Shown piece after piece: positions 54,000-62,846 of a stretch of DNA of 64,000 bases. The notes beneath the pieces are model-generated. The model was not told where the DNA came from, ran no database searches, and saw only the letters and a list, made by a program, of their open reading frames with translations. Source of the stretch: Gemmatimonas sp. (GTDB lineage Bacteria; Gemmatimonadota; Gemmatimonadetes; Gemmatimonadales; Gemmatimonadaceae); NCBI RefSeq assembly GCF_021298855.1, contig NZ_JAJTHI010000034.1, positions 1-64,000 of the forward strand, written 5' to 3'. Each line of letters begins with the position of its first letter. The first letter of the stretch is position 1. The translations under genes and the position numbers were made by a program.

Positions 54000-56085
54000 T
54001 GGGCATCTCCCAGGTAGCCACGCTGCTCAGCGTGATCTGCGCGGGGAGCTCGGCGAGCGAGACCACCGGCAGGCTGGGCAGCACGGGTTCAATCAGGCGC
54101 CGCACGCCCACGCGCAGCGACGGCGGTGTGATGAGCGGCAACGGACGGCCATCCACCGCATAGGTGGTGGCGAGATGGTTCAGATCCCGCAGCATGCCCG
54201 CGAGGGATTCGGGGGTGAGCATCGGCGTGGCCGCCTGGGCGGTGCGCGGCGAGAAGAGCCCCAGCAGGGCGCTCTCGAGGCGTGCCCCGATGGTGATCCC
54301 GCGCACGGTGCCCGTGGGGTCGGCGAAGAGCCGGGCGATGACGTTGGTGAGCGCCTTGCGGACCACTTCCGTCAGCACCTCGGGATCCTTCGTCGCCTCC
54401 GCGCCGTCGCCGACGGCTTCGAGGATGGTGACGAGGTCGCGAATGGGGACGCGCTCGCGCAGCAGGCGCTGGAGCACGCGGTGCAGCACGCTCAGCGACA
54501 CTTTCCCGGGAATGATCTCCTCCACCAACGCCGGGTGCGACTTCTTGAGCGTCCCCACCATCTCCTGCACTTCCTGGCGACCGAGGAGCTCGGCCGCGCT
54601 GCCCTTGAGCGTCTCGAGCAGGTGCGTGGCAACCACGGTCGTGGGCTCCACGACCACGTAACCCAGCGCTTCCGCCTCGGCGCGGCGAGAGGCCGCGACC
54701 CAGCGCGCCGGCATGCCGAAGCTCGGGTCGATGGTGTCCATGCCGTCGATCTCCGCCACCACCCCGCCGGTGTTGAGGGCCATCATGAAGCGCGGCAGCA
54801 CCTCGGCGCGGGCAACCTCGCTGCCGCGCAGTTTGATCACGTACTCGTTGGCCGGCAGCCGGATGTCGTCGCGGATGCGAATGGGCGGCACGAGGATGCC
54901 CAGCTCGAGGGCGGCCTGCTTGCGCAGCAGTGAAATGCGCTCGAGCAGGTCGCCGCCCTGCCCTTCGTCCACGAGCGGGATGAGGGCGTAGCCCACCTCC
55001 AGTTCGATCGGGTCGATCTGGAGCAGATCCTGCATGGGATCGGGGGTCCCCGCGCCCTCCGGGGCGTCACTCACCACCGGGGACAGCACCAGCGCCTCGG
55101 CAGCGCGCTGCGCCTCGGCCTGCGCCGACAGCTTCGCCAGCACGGCGGCCCCCGCGGCCATGGTGAGGAAGGGGAACATCGGGAGCGCGGGAATGAGCGA
55201 AAAGGCGCCAAGCACGCCCGCCACCATCCACATGGCGCGCGGATGGCCGCCGAGCTGGCGGCTGAGCACGGTGCCGATCCGGTCGGTGCTCGTCGCCGCC
55301 GTGACCATGATGCCGGCCGCGGTGGAGATGATGAGCGCCGGGACCTGGGACACGAGCCCGTCACCCACCGTGAGGATGGTGTACGTGCTCGCCGCCTTGC
55401 CCACATCCATGCCGCGCTGAATGACGCCGATGAAGATGCCGCCCACGATGTTCACGATCACGACGAGGATGCCGAGAATCGCGTCGCCCTTCACGTACTT
55501 CGAGGCCCCATCCATCGCGCCGTAGAAGTCGGCGGTGCGGGCGATCTCGTCGCGGCGGGTGCGGGCCTCCTTCTCGTCGATCAGGCCGGCCGAGAGGTCG
55601 GCGTCGATCGCCATCTGCTTGCCGGGCATGGCATCGAGGGTGAAGCGCGCCGCCACCTCGGCGATGCGACCGGCACCCTTGGTGATGACGATGAAGTTGA
55701 TGCCGATCAGGATGAGGAAGATGACGATCCCGACGGCGTAGTTGCCGCCGATGACGAACTGACCGAACGCCTCGATGACCTTGCCCGCGTGCGCCTCGGT
55801 GAGGATGAGGCGCGTGGACGACACATTGAGGCCGATGCGGAAGAGCGTGAGCAGCAGGAGCAGCGCGGGGAAGCTGCTGAAGTCGAGCGGGTTCGTGGTG
55901 TACAGCGCGACCAGCAGGACGACCAGCGAGGAGCCGATGCTGGCGGCGAGGAACAGGTCGAGCAGCACCGGTGGCAGCGGCACGATGATGAGCGCGAGGA
56001 TCATCACCACGACGAGGGCGACGGCGATCTCGGCGAGGCGCATCTTCGGCGCGCCGGGGCTGAGGGGCAGGGCAGCGGACGTCAT
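53992..56085 (-). CDS. flhA: Flagellar export gate protein FlhA
   Basis: 697 residues, the standard length. The N-terminal membrane part has about eight helices (MRLAEIAVALVVVMILALII start, the FHIPEP-type segment FPALLLLLTLFRIGLNVSSTRLIL in pieces). The cytoplasmic ring-forming domain (about 350-697) has the late LPVVSLAELP segment. It forms the nonameric cytoplasmic ring of the export gate and uses the ion gradient. It follows flhB with a 10-nt gap. Confidence 0.97.
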   Translation of the reverse strand: MTSAALPLSPGAPKMRLAEIAVALVVVMILALIIVPLPPVLLDLFLAASIGSSLVVLLVALYTTNPLDFSSFPALLLLLTLFRIGLNVSSTRLILTEAHAGKVIEAFGQFVIGGNYAVGIVIFLILIGINFIVITKGAGRIAEVAARFTLDAMPGKQMAIDADLSAGLIDEKEARTRRDEIARTADFYGAMDGASKYVKGDAILGILVVIVNIVGGIFIGVIQRGMDVGKAASTYTILTVGDGLVSQVPALIISTAAGIMVTAATSTDRIGTVLSRQLGGHPRAMWMVAGVLGAFSLIPALPMFPFLTMAAGAAVLAKLSAQAEAQRAAEALVLSPVVSDAPEGAGTPDPMQDLLQIDPIELEVGYALIPLVDEGQGGDLLERISLLRKQAALELGILVPPIRIRDDIRLPANEYVIKLRGSEVARAEVLPRFMMALNTGGVVAEIDGMDTIDPSFGMPARWVAASRRAEAEALGYVVVEPTTVVATHLLETLKGSAAELLGRQEVQEMVGTLKKSHPALVEEIIPGKVSLSVLHRVLQRLLRERVPIRDLVTILEAVGDGAEATKDPEVLTEVVRKALTNVIARLFADPTGTVRGITIGARLESALLGLFSPRTAQAATPMLTPESLAGMLRDLNHLATTYAVDGRPLPLITPPSLRVGVRRLIEPVLPSLPVVSLAELPAQITLSSVATWEMPNG

Positions 56086-56095
56086 GCGGGTCTCC

Positions 56096-57193
56096 TCAGG
56101 CGGCGGCCGTGCCGCGCCAGCCGGCGCCATGGCGCTGCTTCTCGCGCATCACGAAGGCCAGCACCTCCGCGATGGCCAGGTACATCTCCACCGGAATCAT
56201 CGTTCCCACCTTGGCGACCTTGATGAGGGCCCGGGCAAGCGGCTTGTTCTCGATCACCGGCACGCCGTGCTGAAAGGCGAGTTCCTTGATGCGCTGCGCG
56301 ATCTTGCGTTCGCCCAGCGCGACGATGTACGGCGCCGGCGCCACGGCCGGGTCGTACTTGATGGCGATCGCGATGTGGGTGGGGTTCACCAGCACCACGT
56401 CGGCGGTCTTCACGCTCGCGAACATCGTGCGCCGCACCCGCTCGCGCGCGATCTGGCGGCGACGCCCCTTCATTTCGGCGTTGCCTTCCTGCGACTTCAT
56501 TTCCTCCTTGACCTCCTGCTTCGTCATCTTGAGGTCTTCATTCGTCTTCCAGCGCTGGAAGCCGTAATCGGCGAGCGCGAGGACGAGGAACATGAGGCCG
56601 GTGTTGCGGAGCAGGGCGAAGCCGTAGGCGTTCACGAGCTCCATGAGGGCCATCGGGGATGGCGACAGCGCGAGCGCGAGAACGTCGGCCCACGCGTCCT
56701 CGAGCGTGGCGTACACGGCGTAGCTCACGATGCCCATCTTCAGCAGTCCCTTCGCGAGCTCCACCCAGCCCTGCAGGCCGAGCATGCGCTTGGCGCCGTT
56801 GATCGGGTTGAGACGCTCGAACTTGGGCTCGAGCGTCTTCGTGGTGAGGAGGCCCCCGGTCTGCAGCGCCTGCACGGCAATGGCGATCACGGCGAGCGAC
56901 GCCATGGCCGACACGGTGCTCACGATGACGCGGAAGCTGAGCGCCTGGAGATACGTGATGAGTCCGACGCCCTCGTAGGCACCATCGCCTGCCGTGGCGA
57001 GGGTGCGGCCGACGGTCTCCACGAGGAAGCGCCACAGCGGCGGCCCCGCGAAGGAGAACACCATGAGGGAGCCGAGCAGGAAGGCGGCGGTGACGAACTC
57101 GGGGCTCTTGGCGATCTGCCCCTTCTCCCGGGCTTCATCGAGGCGTTTGCCAGTGGGTTCTTCGGTCTTTTCGCCGGACTCGTTTTCCGCCAT
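56096..57193 (-). CDS. flhB: Flagellar export switch protein FlhB
   Basis: 365 residues. The N-terminus GEKTEEPTGKRLDEAREKGQ is characteristic, four membrane helices follow, and the cytoplasmic domain has the autocleavage motif NPTH at residues 270-273 (E. coli 269-272). Cleavage switches export from rod/hook to filament substrates. It lies 6 nt after fliR in the export block. Confidence 0.97.
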   Translation of the reverse strand: MAENESGEKTEEPTGKRLDEAREKGQIAKSPEFVTAAFLLGSLMVFSFAGPPLWRFLVETVGRTLATAGDGAYEGVGLITYLQALSFRVIVSTVSAMASLAVIAIAVQALQTGGLLTTKTLEPKFERLNPINGAKRMLGLQGWVELAKGLLKMGIVSYAVYATLEDAWADVLALALSPSPMALMELVNAYGFALLRNTGLMFLVLALADYGFQRWKTNEDLKMTKQEVKEEMKSQEGNAEMKGRRRQIARERVRRTMFASVKTADVVLVNPTHIAIAIKYDPAVAPAPYIVALGERKIAQRIKELAFQHGVPVIENKPLARALIKVAKVGTMIPVEMYLAIAEVLAFVMREKQRHGAGWRGTAAA

Positions 57194-57199
57194 CGGTCG

Positions 57200-58024
57200 T
57201 TATCGCGACGCCCCCATCGCCGGCGCCGGGGCCACCTGGGCCGCCCGCGCAAAGGAGTCGAGGGTCTGATGGTACGGCGTGGTCCAGCCACCGAGCGCCT
57301 GCACCACGAGGCCGATGGAGCCGGCGAAGGTGAGCAGGCCGACGCCGATCTGCAGCGGGAAGGCGAGACTCATGACCTGCAGCTGCGGAGCCGCGCGCCC
57401 GAGCACGGCCAGCGCGAGGTTGGTCAGCAGGATGGCGGCAATGACGGGCGCGGCGAACTGCAGGCCACTGGCGAAGAGCTGCGCACCCGCCTTCACCAGC
57501 GGCAGGAAGCCGCGATCGAGGGCGAGCGGTCCGCCCAGCGGCATCACGGTGAAGCTCTTCGCCACGGCCTCGATCATGAGCAGATGACCGCCGGCGAGCA
57601 GCAGCAGCGTGACGGCGAGCAGTTGCAGGAAGCTCGCGAACAGCGCGCCCTGCGTGTTGCCGAGCGGGTCGAAGATCGCCGCGCCGGAGAGACCGATGGT
57701 GTTCGTGGCGAGTTCCCCCGCGAACTCGACGCCGGCGACGACCAGTGCGGCCGCGAACCCGAGCGCGAAGCCCACGACCGTCTCCGCGAGAAACGTGGCG
57801 GGGGTGATCGCGAGTCCCGAGCGATCGGCGGATTCGAGCGCCGCGGGCAGCAGCAGGACCGCGAACAGCACGATGAGCGCTGCGCGCAGTCGCATGGGTA
57901 CCGACTTGGCCGACCAGGCGGGTGCCACCAGCAACAGCCCGCCCACGCGCAGTGCCGTCAGCACCAGGGCGGTGGCGACGCCGGGCGCGAAGACGTCGGG
58001 CAGGCCGAAGATCAGCGAGTGCAC
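57200..58024 (-). CDS. fliR: Flagellar export gate protein FliR
   Basis: About 274 residues with six membrane helices: VLTALRVGGLLLVAPAWSAKSVPMRLRAAL (in pieces), LGFAAALVVAGVEFAGELA, and GLSGAAIFDPLGNTQGALFAS. It forms the export pore complex with FliP and FliQ. GTG 58024 is taken as the start, 25 nt after the fliQ stop. The long open frame upstream reads back through fliQ and is not used. Confidence 0.94.
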   Translation of the reverse strand: MHSLIFGLPDVFAPGVATALVLTALRVGGLLLVAPAWSAKSVPMRLRAALIVLFAVLLLPAALESADRSGLAITPATFLAETVVGFALGFAAALVVAGVEFAGELATNTIGLSGAAIFDPLGNTQGALFASFLQLLAVTLLLLAGGHLLMIEAVAKSFTVMPLGGPLALDRGFLPLVKAGAQLFASGLQFAAPVIAAILLTNLALAVLGRAAPQLQVMSLAFPLQIGVGLLTFAGSIGLVVQALGGWTTPYHQTLDSFARAAQVAPAPAMGASR

Positions 58025-58049
58025 GGGCCAGTCGTCGGTCGGAGACGGC

Positions 58050-58319
58050 TCAGGCGACCATCGCGGGAATCCCGCGGATGATCGAGGACGTGAACTTGAT
58101 GAGGATCTGGAGCAGCCACGGCATGCCGACGATGAAGGCCCCACCCACCAGAATGAGTTTGGGCACGAACGTGAGCGTCTGTTCCTGGATCTGCGTGACC
58201 GACTGCATGATCGAGACGACGAGCCCAACCCCCAGGGCAATGAGCAACAGGGGGGCCGCGATCATGAGGGCGGTCATGATGGCGTCGCGGGTAAGGTCGA
58301 TGACGAGTTGATGGGACAC
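58050..58319 (-). CDS. fliQ: Flagellar export gate protein FliQ
   Basis: 89 residues, the usual size, with two membrane helices (DAIMTALMIAAPLLLIALGVGLVV and KLILVGGAFIVGMPWLLQIL) joined by SIMQSVTQIQEQTLTFVPK, the family hallmark loop. It begins 293 nt after the fliP stop, an unusually long gap for this pair. Confidence 0.96.
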   Translation of the reverse strand: MSHQLVIDLTRDAIMTALMIAAPLLLIALGVGLVVSIMQSVTQIQEQTLTFVPKLILVGGAFIVGMPWLLQILIKFTSSIIRGIPAMVA

Positions 58320-58612
58320 GGGCGCTGGGCTTCAGGAGTCGGACGAGGCTGCCGACACCTCCCCGTGCAGGGATGGTGCCAGCATCGTGGTGCGTCGGAG
58401 ATCGTGCGTATCTGTTTCTAATTCAATGCGTTACGTGATCGCGAGCGGCGCGGCTCGAGGCTTGGCCCCCGGCAAGTGTTGCCGGGCGTGATGCACCGCG
58501 CGGGGCCTACCAGACGGCGGACGGCAATTGCTGCACGGCGCACCCGCCGCCGCGCGGCACGACCGGCGGCCTGTCCTCGCGCGGCCCGGTCCCGGGGCGC
58601 GCCCGGATCGGG
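58320..58612. other. Intergenic gap between the fliO-fliP gene and fliQ
   Basis: 293 nt without a supported gene. It contains a perfect 8-bp hairpin CCCGGCAA-GTG-TTGCCGGG (58468-58486). An AT-richer patch at about 58403-58437 on the fliQ side could hold a promoter for fliQ-fliR-flhB-flhA-flhF-flhG-fliA. Minus-strand frames here are arginine-rich and without similarity, so they were not called. Confidence 0.5.
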
Positions 58613-60385
58613 CTACTTGAAGCTCTGCACCAGGCTCGTGATGGTGAGACTCCACCCGTCGACGAGCACGAAGAGCAGCAGCTTGAAGGGCAGCGAGATC
58701 ATCGCCGGGGGCAGCATGAACATGCCCATGCTCATGAGCACGCTCGCCACCACGGTGTCGATGATGATGAACGGCAAGTAGATCGCGAAACCGATCTGGA
58801 AGGCCGTGCGCAGTTCGCTGGCCACGAACGCGGACATCAGCACGTGCAGCGGCACGTCGTCCACGGTGGCGGGTCGTGGCAGGCGACTCAGTTCGACGAA
58901 GGTCTTGACGTCGCTCTCCCGCGTCTGCCTGAGCATGAAGGCGCGCATCGGTTTCACGCCCTCCGTCATCATTTCCACCTGGGTCATCTTGCCGTCCAGC
59001 CAGGGCGTGATGGCCGTGCGGTGCATTTCGGCGAGCGTGGGCCCCATGACGAAGCCGGTCAGCAGGAGCGCCATGGCCGCGAGCAGCTGGCCGGGTGGCG
59101 CACTCTGGGTGCCCATGGCCTGCTTGAGGAACTGCAGCACGATGAGGATGCGGGTGAAGCCCGTCATCATGAGCAGCAGCGTCGGCAGCAGCGTGAGCAG
59201 CCCCATCATGATGACGATGCCCACGGTGCCGTTCAGGCGCAGTCCGCCATTCTCGGCGTCGCCGCCCACCTGGACATCCATCTGCGGCATCATGCGCATG
59301 ATGGCCTCATCGGCGGCGATGGGCGCGGGGGACGCGCTCTGGGCCTTGGGTGGCACGTCGGTGGCGCTGTCCACGACCACGCGGTTCATGGGCTGACGGG
59401 GCGCGGTACCCTGTGCCGTCACGGCAGCCCCGTTGCCCGGGCGCGGAACCGGCGGCTGGGTGGCGGGCCCGACGGCGCGGGAGGGCGTGAGGCGCGGGGC
59501 CGGGCGCGGCGGCGCGGCCGGCGGCTGGCCAACGGTGATGGGGACGAGCGGCGCGAGATCGAGCTTCGGCACGTCGATCACGAGCGGCGCGGTTGCCGGG
59601 GTCGCCGGACGGATGGTCGTGGGGGGCGCCGAGGCGGGCGTTGGCGGCACCACCGGCGGCTGCACCACGGGTGGCTGCGTCGCGGGGGTCTGGGCCACGA
59701 GCGTCGAGGCGGACGTCATCGTGAAGACGGCGAGCATGGCGGCCAGTCGGGCGGTCCCCCCCAACGCCAGGTCGAGCATGGGCCCGAACCCGCGAGCGGC
59801 CGACGTCGGTCGGATGGGCGTCGGGTACGTCAGCGGGGTCCCACGGCTCGTGGTGAGGGGCGCGGTGAGAAAGCGCGGGATCTCGGCGCGCTCGGTGAGG
59901 GACAGGGGCGCGAAGGATGCCGCCGCCACCGGCGCCGCCGCCACCGGCGCCGCCGTGCCGGGTCGCGCCACCTCGTGCGCGGGGCCAGCCTCCGAGCGGA
60001 GCTGCTGGCCGAGCAGGCGCCCGAACGGGCCGGCGAGGGATGCCGGCACGAGCGGGCGGTACGCGGCCGCCGCCTGGGCGCTCGACCGGTGCGGCACCGG
60101 CACGGCGCTGCTCGCCACCACCTGCTGGCGATCACGCTCGTCGAGCTCGAAGAGCGTGGTGACCCCGCCTTCCCCCACGGCGAGCGCCACGACCTTTTCG
60201 CCGACGCGCACGACGGTGAGCCCGGTCTTCGGGCCCAAGGGGACCCGCTGCACCACTTCCACGGGGAGACGCACCGTGGCCGACAGGGACCCCATGCCCC
60301 AGCGCTTCAGTGCCCACAGGCACACGGCCCCGAGGCCGAGGACGAAGGTGAGGGCAGCGATCACCCCGAGTGACGCAATCAGCAT
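58613..60385 (-). CDS. Fused FliO-FliP flagellar export protein
   Basis: 590 residues in a single frame. Residues about 1-110 match FliO: one membrane helix, then VVQRVPLGPKTGLTVVRVGEKVVALAVGEGGVT. A linker leads to an internal signal-peptide-like helix (residues 203-232, MLDLALGGTARLAAMLAVFT), then about 130 proline-rich residues. The FliP core ends the protein (about 360-590): GFTRILIVLQFLKQAMGTQSAP, LLLTGFVMGPTLAEMH, VDDVPLHVLMSAFVASELRTAF-like and PFKLLLFVLVDGW. FliO and FliP are normally separate; FliO helps FliP assemble. An internal ATG at 59779 could also yield a 388-residue FliP with its own signal peptide. Confidence 0.9.
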   Translation of the reverse strand: MLIASLGVIAALTFVLGLGAVCLWALKRWGMGSLSATVRLPVEVVQRVPLGPKTGLTVVRVGEKVVALAVGEGGVTTLFELDERDRQQVVASSAVPVPHRSSAQAAAAYRPLVPASLAGPFGRLLGQQLRSEAGPAHEVARPGTAAPVAAAPVAAASFAPLSLTERAEIPRFLTAPLTTSRGTPLTYPTPIRPTSAARGFGPMLDLALGGTARLAAMLAVFTMTSASTLVAQTPATQPPVVQPPVVPPTPASAPPTTIRPATPATAPLVIDVPKLDLAPLVPITVGQPPAAPPRPAPRLTPSRAVGPATQPPVPRPGNGAAVTAQGTAPRQPMNRVVVDSATDVPPKAQSASPAPIAADEAIMRMMPQMDVQVGGDAENGGLRLNGTVGIVIMMGLLTLLPTLLLMMTGFTRILIVLQFLKQAMGTQSAPPGQLLAAMALLLTGFVMGPTLAEMHRTAITPWLDGKMTQVEMMTEGVKPMRAFMLRQTRESDVKTFVELSRLPRPATVDDVPLHVLMSAFVASELRTAFQIGFAIYLPFIIIDTVVASVLMSMGMFMLPPAMISLPFKLLLFVLVDGWSLTITSLVQSFK

Positions 60386-60433
60386 GGACGGCCGTGATTC
60401 AGGTGAGAGGGCGCACGACGACGGTCCGGTGGC

Positions 60434-60874
60434 TCAGGCCGCGCTCGCGGGAGCGGCGGTCGCGGTAGCGCTGGGCGTCGCCAGGACGCGCGTGATGCGC
60501 ACCCCGAAGTGTTCGCCAAGCACCACCACTTCACCCTCGGCAAAGCGACGGTCGCCCACGAAGATGTCGATGGGTTCGCCGGCGAGGCGGTCCAGCTGGA
60601 TGACCGAGCCCCGGCCCAGGCGCAGGAGCTCCTGCACCATCATGCTCGTCCGTCCGAGTTCGATGGAGACGGGCAGCGTGAGATCGAGCAGCATGCTGAT
60701 CGGCACTTCCGTGCCACCCAGCATCGTCTGCTTGAAGTCGGTAAACTGGGGAGCGCGAAACGCCGGTGCGCCGGGGGCCGCACCCGGGTCCTCCATGAGA
60801 GACGAGATCGGCTGCCCGGCGGCCTTGGCGGCCTGCGCGCTCGCGACGAGGGCATCAATTTCGGCGGTGTTCAT
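60434..60874 (-). CDS. fliN: Flagellar motor switch protein FliN
   Basis: 146 residues. The C-terminal SpoA domain has VPISMLLDLTLPVSIELGRTS, LLRLGRGSVIQLDRLAGEPIDIFVG and GEVVVLGEHFGVRITRV (in pieces). The N-terminal 50 residues are alanine/proline-rich. It builds the lower C-ring and docks the export ATPase complex. It starts 11 nt after fliM. Confidence 0.96.
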   Translation of the reverse strand: MNTAEIDALVASAQAAKAAGQPISSLMEDPGAAPGAPAFRAPQFTDFKQTMLGGTEVPISMLLDLTLPVSIELGRTSMMVQELLRLGRGSVIQLDRLAGEPIDIFVGDRRFAEGEVVVLGEHFGVRITRVLATPSATATAAPASAA

Positions 60875-60885
60875 GTGCGAAAGGG

Positions 60886-61884
60886 TCAGAAATTCGACGG
60901 GGGAGAGGGGAGCGCGTCCACGACGCGCACCGCGAGATTGCCGTTCACGCGTCCGGCGTGCCCGATGAAGCGGTCCTGCGTCCCGGCGCGCACGATCACG
61001 CGCGCGTCCTTCGGGATGCCCGTGGGGATGATGCTCCCCTCGATGATCTGCGACAGGTCGCGCAGGCTGAGGCGGAAGTCGGGCAGGCGCGCGGTGATTG
61101 GCACCTTGGTCGCGCGCAGCGCCGCTTCACTTCGCTGACGCGTCTGCTCGCGTTCCCGTTCGTTGGTGGAAAGCAGGGCCAGACGCTGCTGCCCGCTGGA
61201 CGTGAAGAACTTGTCGAGGACGGTCAGGGGCAGGCACAGCAGCAGCAGGCTGCTCACGTTGCCCGTACTGAACTCGAGGTTGGCCACGAGCACCGGATCC
61301 TCGCGGTTCACCACCTGCAGGATTTCCGGCGAGGATTCGAACCCCGTGATGTTGAGGTCCAGGGGCACGTGGTCCTGCCAGATCTCCTGCAACAGCGCGG
61401 TGATCTTGTCGGCCACGCTGCGTACGGCCATGCGCTCGATGGGCGTGAGCACCCGCGTCAGCGACGCGCCGGCTCCCTCCCCACCGAAGAAGCGGTCCAC
61501 GAGGAATGTGCTGAACTCGGGACCGATGTCGAGGACGCCCTTCTGGCCGGTGCCGGTGATGTCGAAGATGTACGAGGTGCAGGGCATCGGCAGCGAGAGC
61601 GTGAACTCGGCGAAGGAAAACTGCTCCACGCTCTGCAGCCGCACCTCGATCTGACCGCGCATGCGCGAAATGAGCCACACCTCGAGCCCCTTCACGAGGC
61701 GTTCGTACATGGCTTCCAACGTGCGCAACCGTTCCTTCGACACCCGGTGCGGACGACGAAAGTCGTAGACCTGCAGATCGAGCGGGGCCGCCGCGAACGG
61801 CGCGTCCGGCGCATCGTCCGCTCGGGTACTGCTCCCGCCGAGCAGGCGATCGATGTCGTTCTGGGAGAGGGCTTCCGTGCTCAT
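60886..61884 (-). CDS. fliM: Flagellar motor switch protein FliM
   Basis: 332 residues. The N-terminal EALSQNDIDRLLGG is the CheY-binding type peptide. The CheC-like middle has YDFRRPHRVSKERLRTLEAMYERL and FDITGTGQKGVLDIGPEF, and the C-terminal SpoA domain follows (PITARLPDFRLSLRDL). It transmits the CheY signal to the rotor. It follows fliL with a 26-nt gap. Confidence 0.97.
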   Translation of the reverse strand: MSTEALSQNDIDRLLGGSSTRADDAPDAPFAAAPLDLQVYDFRRPHRVSKERLRTLEAMYERLVKGLEVWLISRMRGQIEVRLQSVEQFSFAEFTLSLPMPCTSYIFDITGTGQKGVLDIGPEFSTFLVDRFFGGEGAGASLTRVLTPIERMAVRSVADKITALLQEIWQDHVPLDLNITGFESSPEILQVVNREDPVLVANLEFSTGNVSSLLLLCLPLTVLDKFFTSSGQQRLALLSTNEREREQTRQRSEAALRATKVPITARLPDFRLSLRDLSQIIEGSIIPTGIPKDARVIVRAGTQDRFIGHAGRVNGNLAVRVVDALPSPPSNF

Positions 61885-61910
61885 CGCGGTCGAGTCGACA
61901 TGAAGGGCGC

Positions 61911-62474
61911 TTACTGGACGACGAACTGCGGGAAGTAGAGGCTCTTCACGGCCTTCTTGCCGAACTTCGCGTTGATGACGGTCTGCAGCTCGGTCTTGAA
62001 CTGTTCGCGGCGTGCGATCTCCGTCAGTTCCTCCACCGTCTTCACCCCCAGCGAGGTGAGGATGATGTCGCGCAGCTCCGCGTCGCGGGCCGTGAACTCC
62101 TCGCCCGCCTTGGCGCTACCGGGTTCAATCGCCACCGACAACAGCAGGTAGCGGCCACCGCCGCTGGCGGCGGGATTGAGCACGAGGTTCTCGAGCAGCA
62201 GCAGCGCGGGGACTTCTCCCTCCGCCGGTGCTTCGCCGCCCTCGGCGGCTGCCGCTTCTTCGCCCGTGTCGTCACCATGCGCGCTATCGGCGTGTGCCGC
62301 GACAGGGGCGCTCTTGCCCATCTTCTTGGCGACGATCGGGCCGACAAAGGCGGCGCCAGTGCCACCCCCCACCAGCAACCCCACGGCCACCATGCCGATG
62401 AGGACGGGGAGCTTGGGCTTTGCCGGGGCCGCGGCGGTGGCGTCTTCGGGTGCCGGAGTCTGTTGGTTGGCCAT
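61911..62474 (-). CDS. fliL: Flagellar basal-body-associated protein FliL
   Basis: 187 residues. The N-terminal cytoplasmic tail is followed by one membrane helix (LPVLIGMVAVGLLVGGGTGA), an acidic/alanine-rich linker, and the periplasmic stomatin-like domain (LLLENLVLNPAASGGGRYLL, REQFKTELQTVINAKFG, SLYFPQFVVQ). It associates with the stator. It is the first gene after the gap that separates it from flgE. Confidence 0.94.
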   Translation of the reverse strand: MANQQTPAPEDATAAAPAKPKLPVLIGMVAVGLLVGGGTGAAFVGPIVAKKMGKSAPVAAHADSAHGDDTGEEAAAAEGGEAPAEGEVPALLLLENLVLNPAASGGGRYLLLSVAIEPGSAKAGEEFTARDAELRDIILTSLGVKTVEELTEIARREQFKTELQTVINAKFGKKAVKSLYFPQFVVQ

Positions 62475-62846
62475 GGAACGGTGCGGGCGGAGGTGGAAAC
62501 GTCACGCCCAGAGAAAGCAGGGGTCGTGCCACGCGGGTGGACCTGCGCGTGAGACCGCATAACTGCTTATATTGCAGTGCTTTACATTGCTCCGGCCAAG
62601 ATCGGTGGCCGACTGGTTGCTGGGGGATGCACCCGGCAAAAACCGCAAGGCGCCGTCGGGGCGGCAAGAAATTCCGCCTCCGAATCATATTCTGTATTCA
62701 GGAAATCATTCGGCGCCCGACCGTGGTGCCCGCGGCGGAGCGCCAACCGGGTCACCGGAACCGGCCCTCCGCCCCCGCCCCCCAGGGGAGCGGCGGACAG
62801 AGGGCCAAGCGCCTGTCCCGGCTGCCTGCGGCCTACGGCCTACTCA
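62475..62846. other. Intergenic region between flgE and fliL with AT-rich islands
   Basis: 372 nt without a supported gene. Two AT-rich islands stand out. At 62560-62590 the minus strand has two related GCAAT[GA]TAAAGC/GCAATATAAGC elements in direct repeat, plus ACTGC-N7-GCAGT. At 62672-62715 the outer arms CCGAAT (62680-62685) and ATTCGG (62708-62713) frame a segment containing TATGAT on the minus strand, a plausible -10. These are candidates for the promoter of fliL-fliM-fliN-fliOP. No canonical sigma-28 box is evident. Confidence 0.5.

Noticed and set aside
55775-58081. A 768-residue plus-strand open frame across flhA, flhB and fliR
   Set aside because: It is antisense to three well-conserved flagellar genes and its composition (Arg, Gly, His, Glu) is that of a GC-rich shadow frame.
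58431-58655. Small minus-strand frame in the fliP-fliQ gap
   Set aside because: 74 residues dominated by Arg, Ala, Gly and Pro, with no similarity, and it overlaps the start of the gap hairpin and the fliP 3' end.
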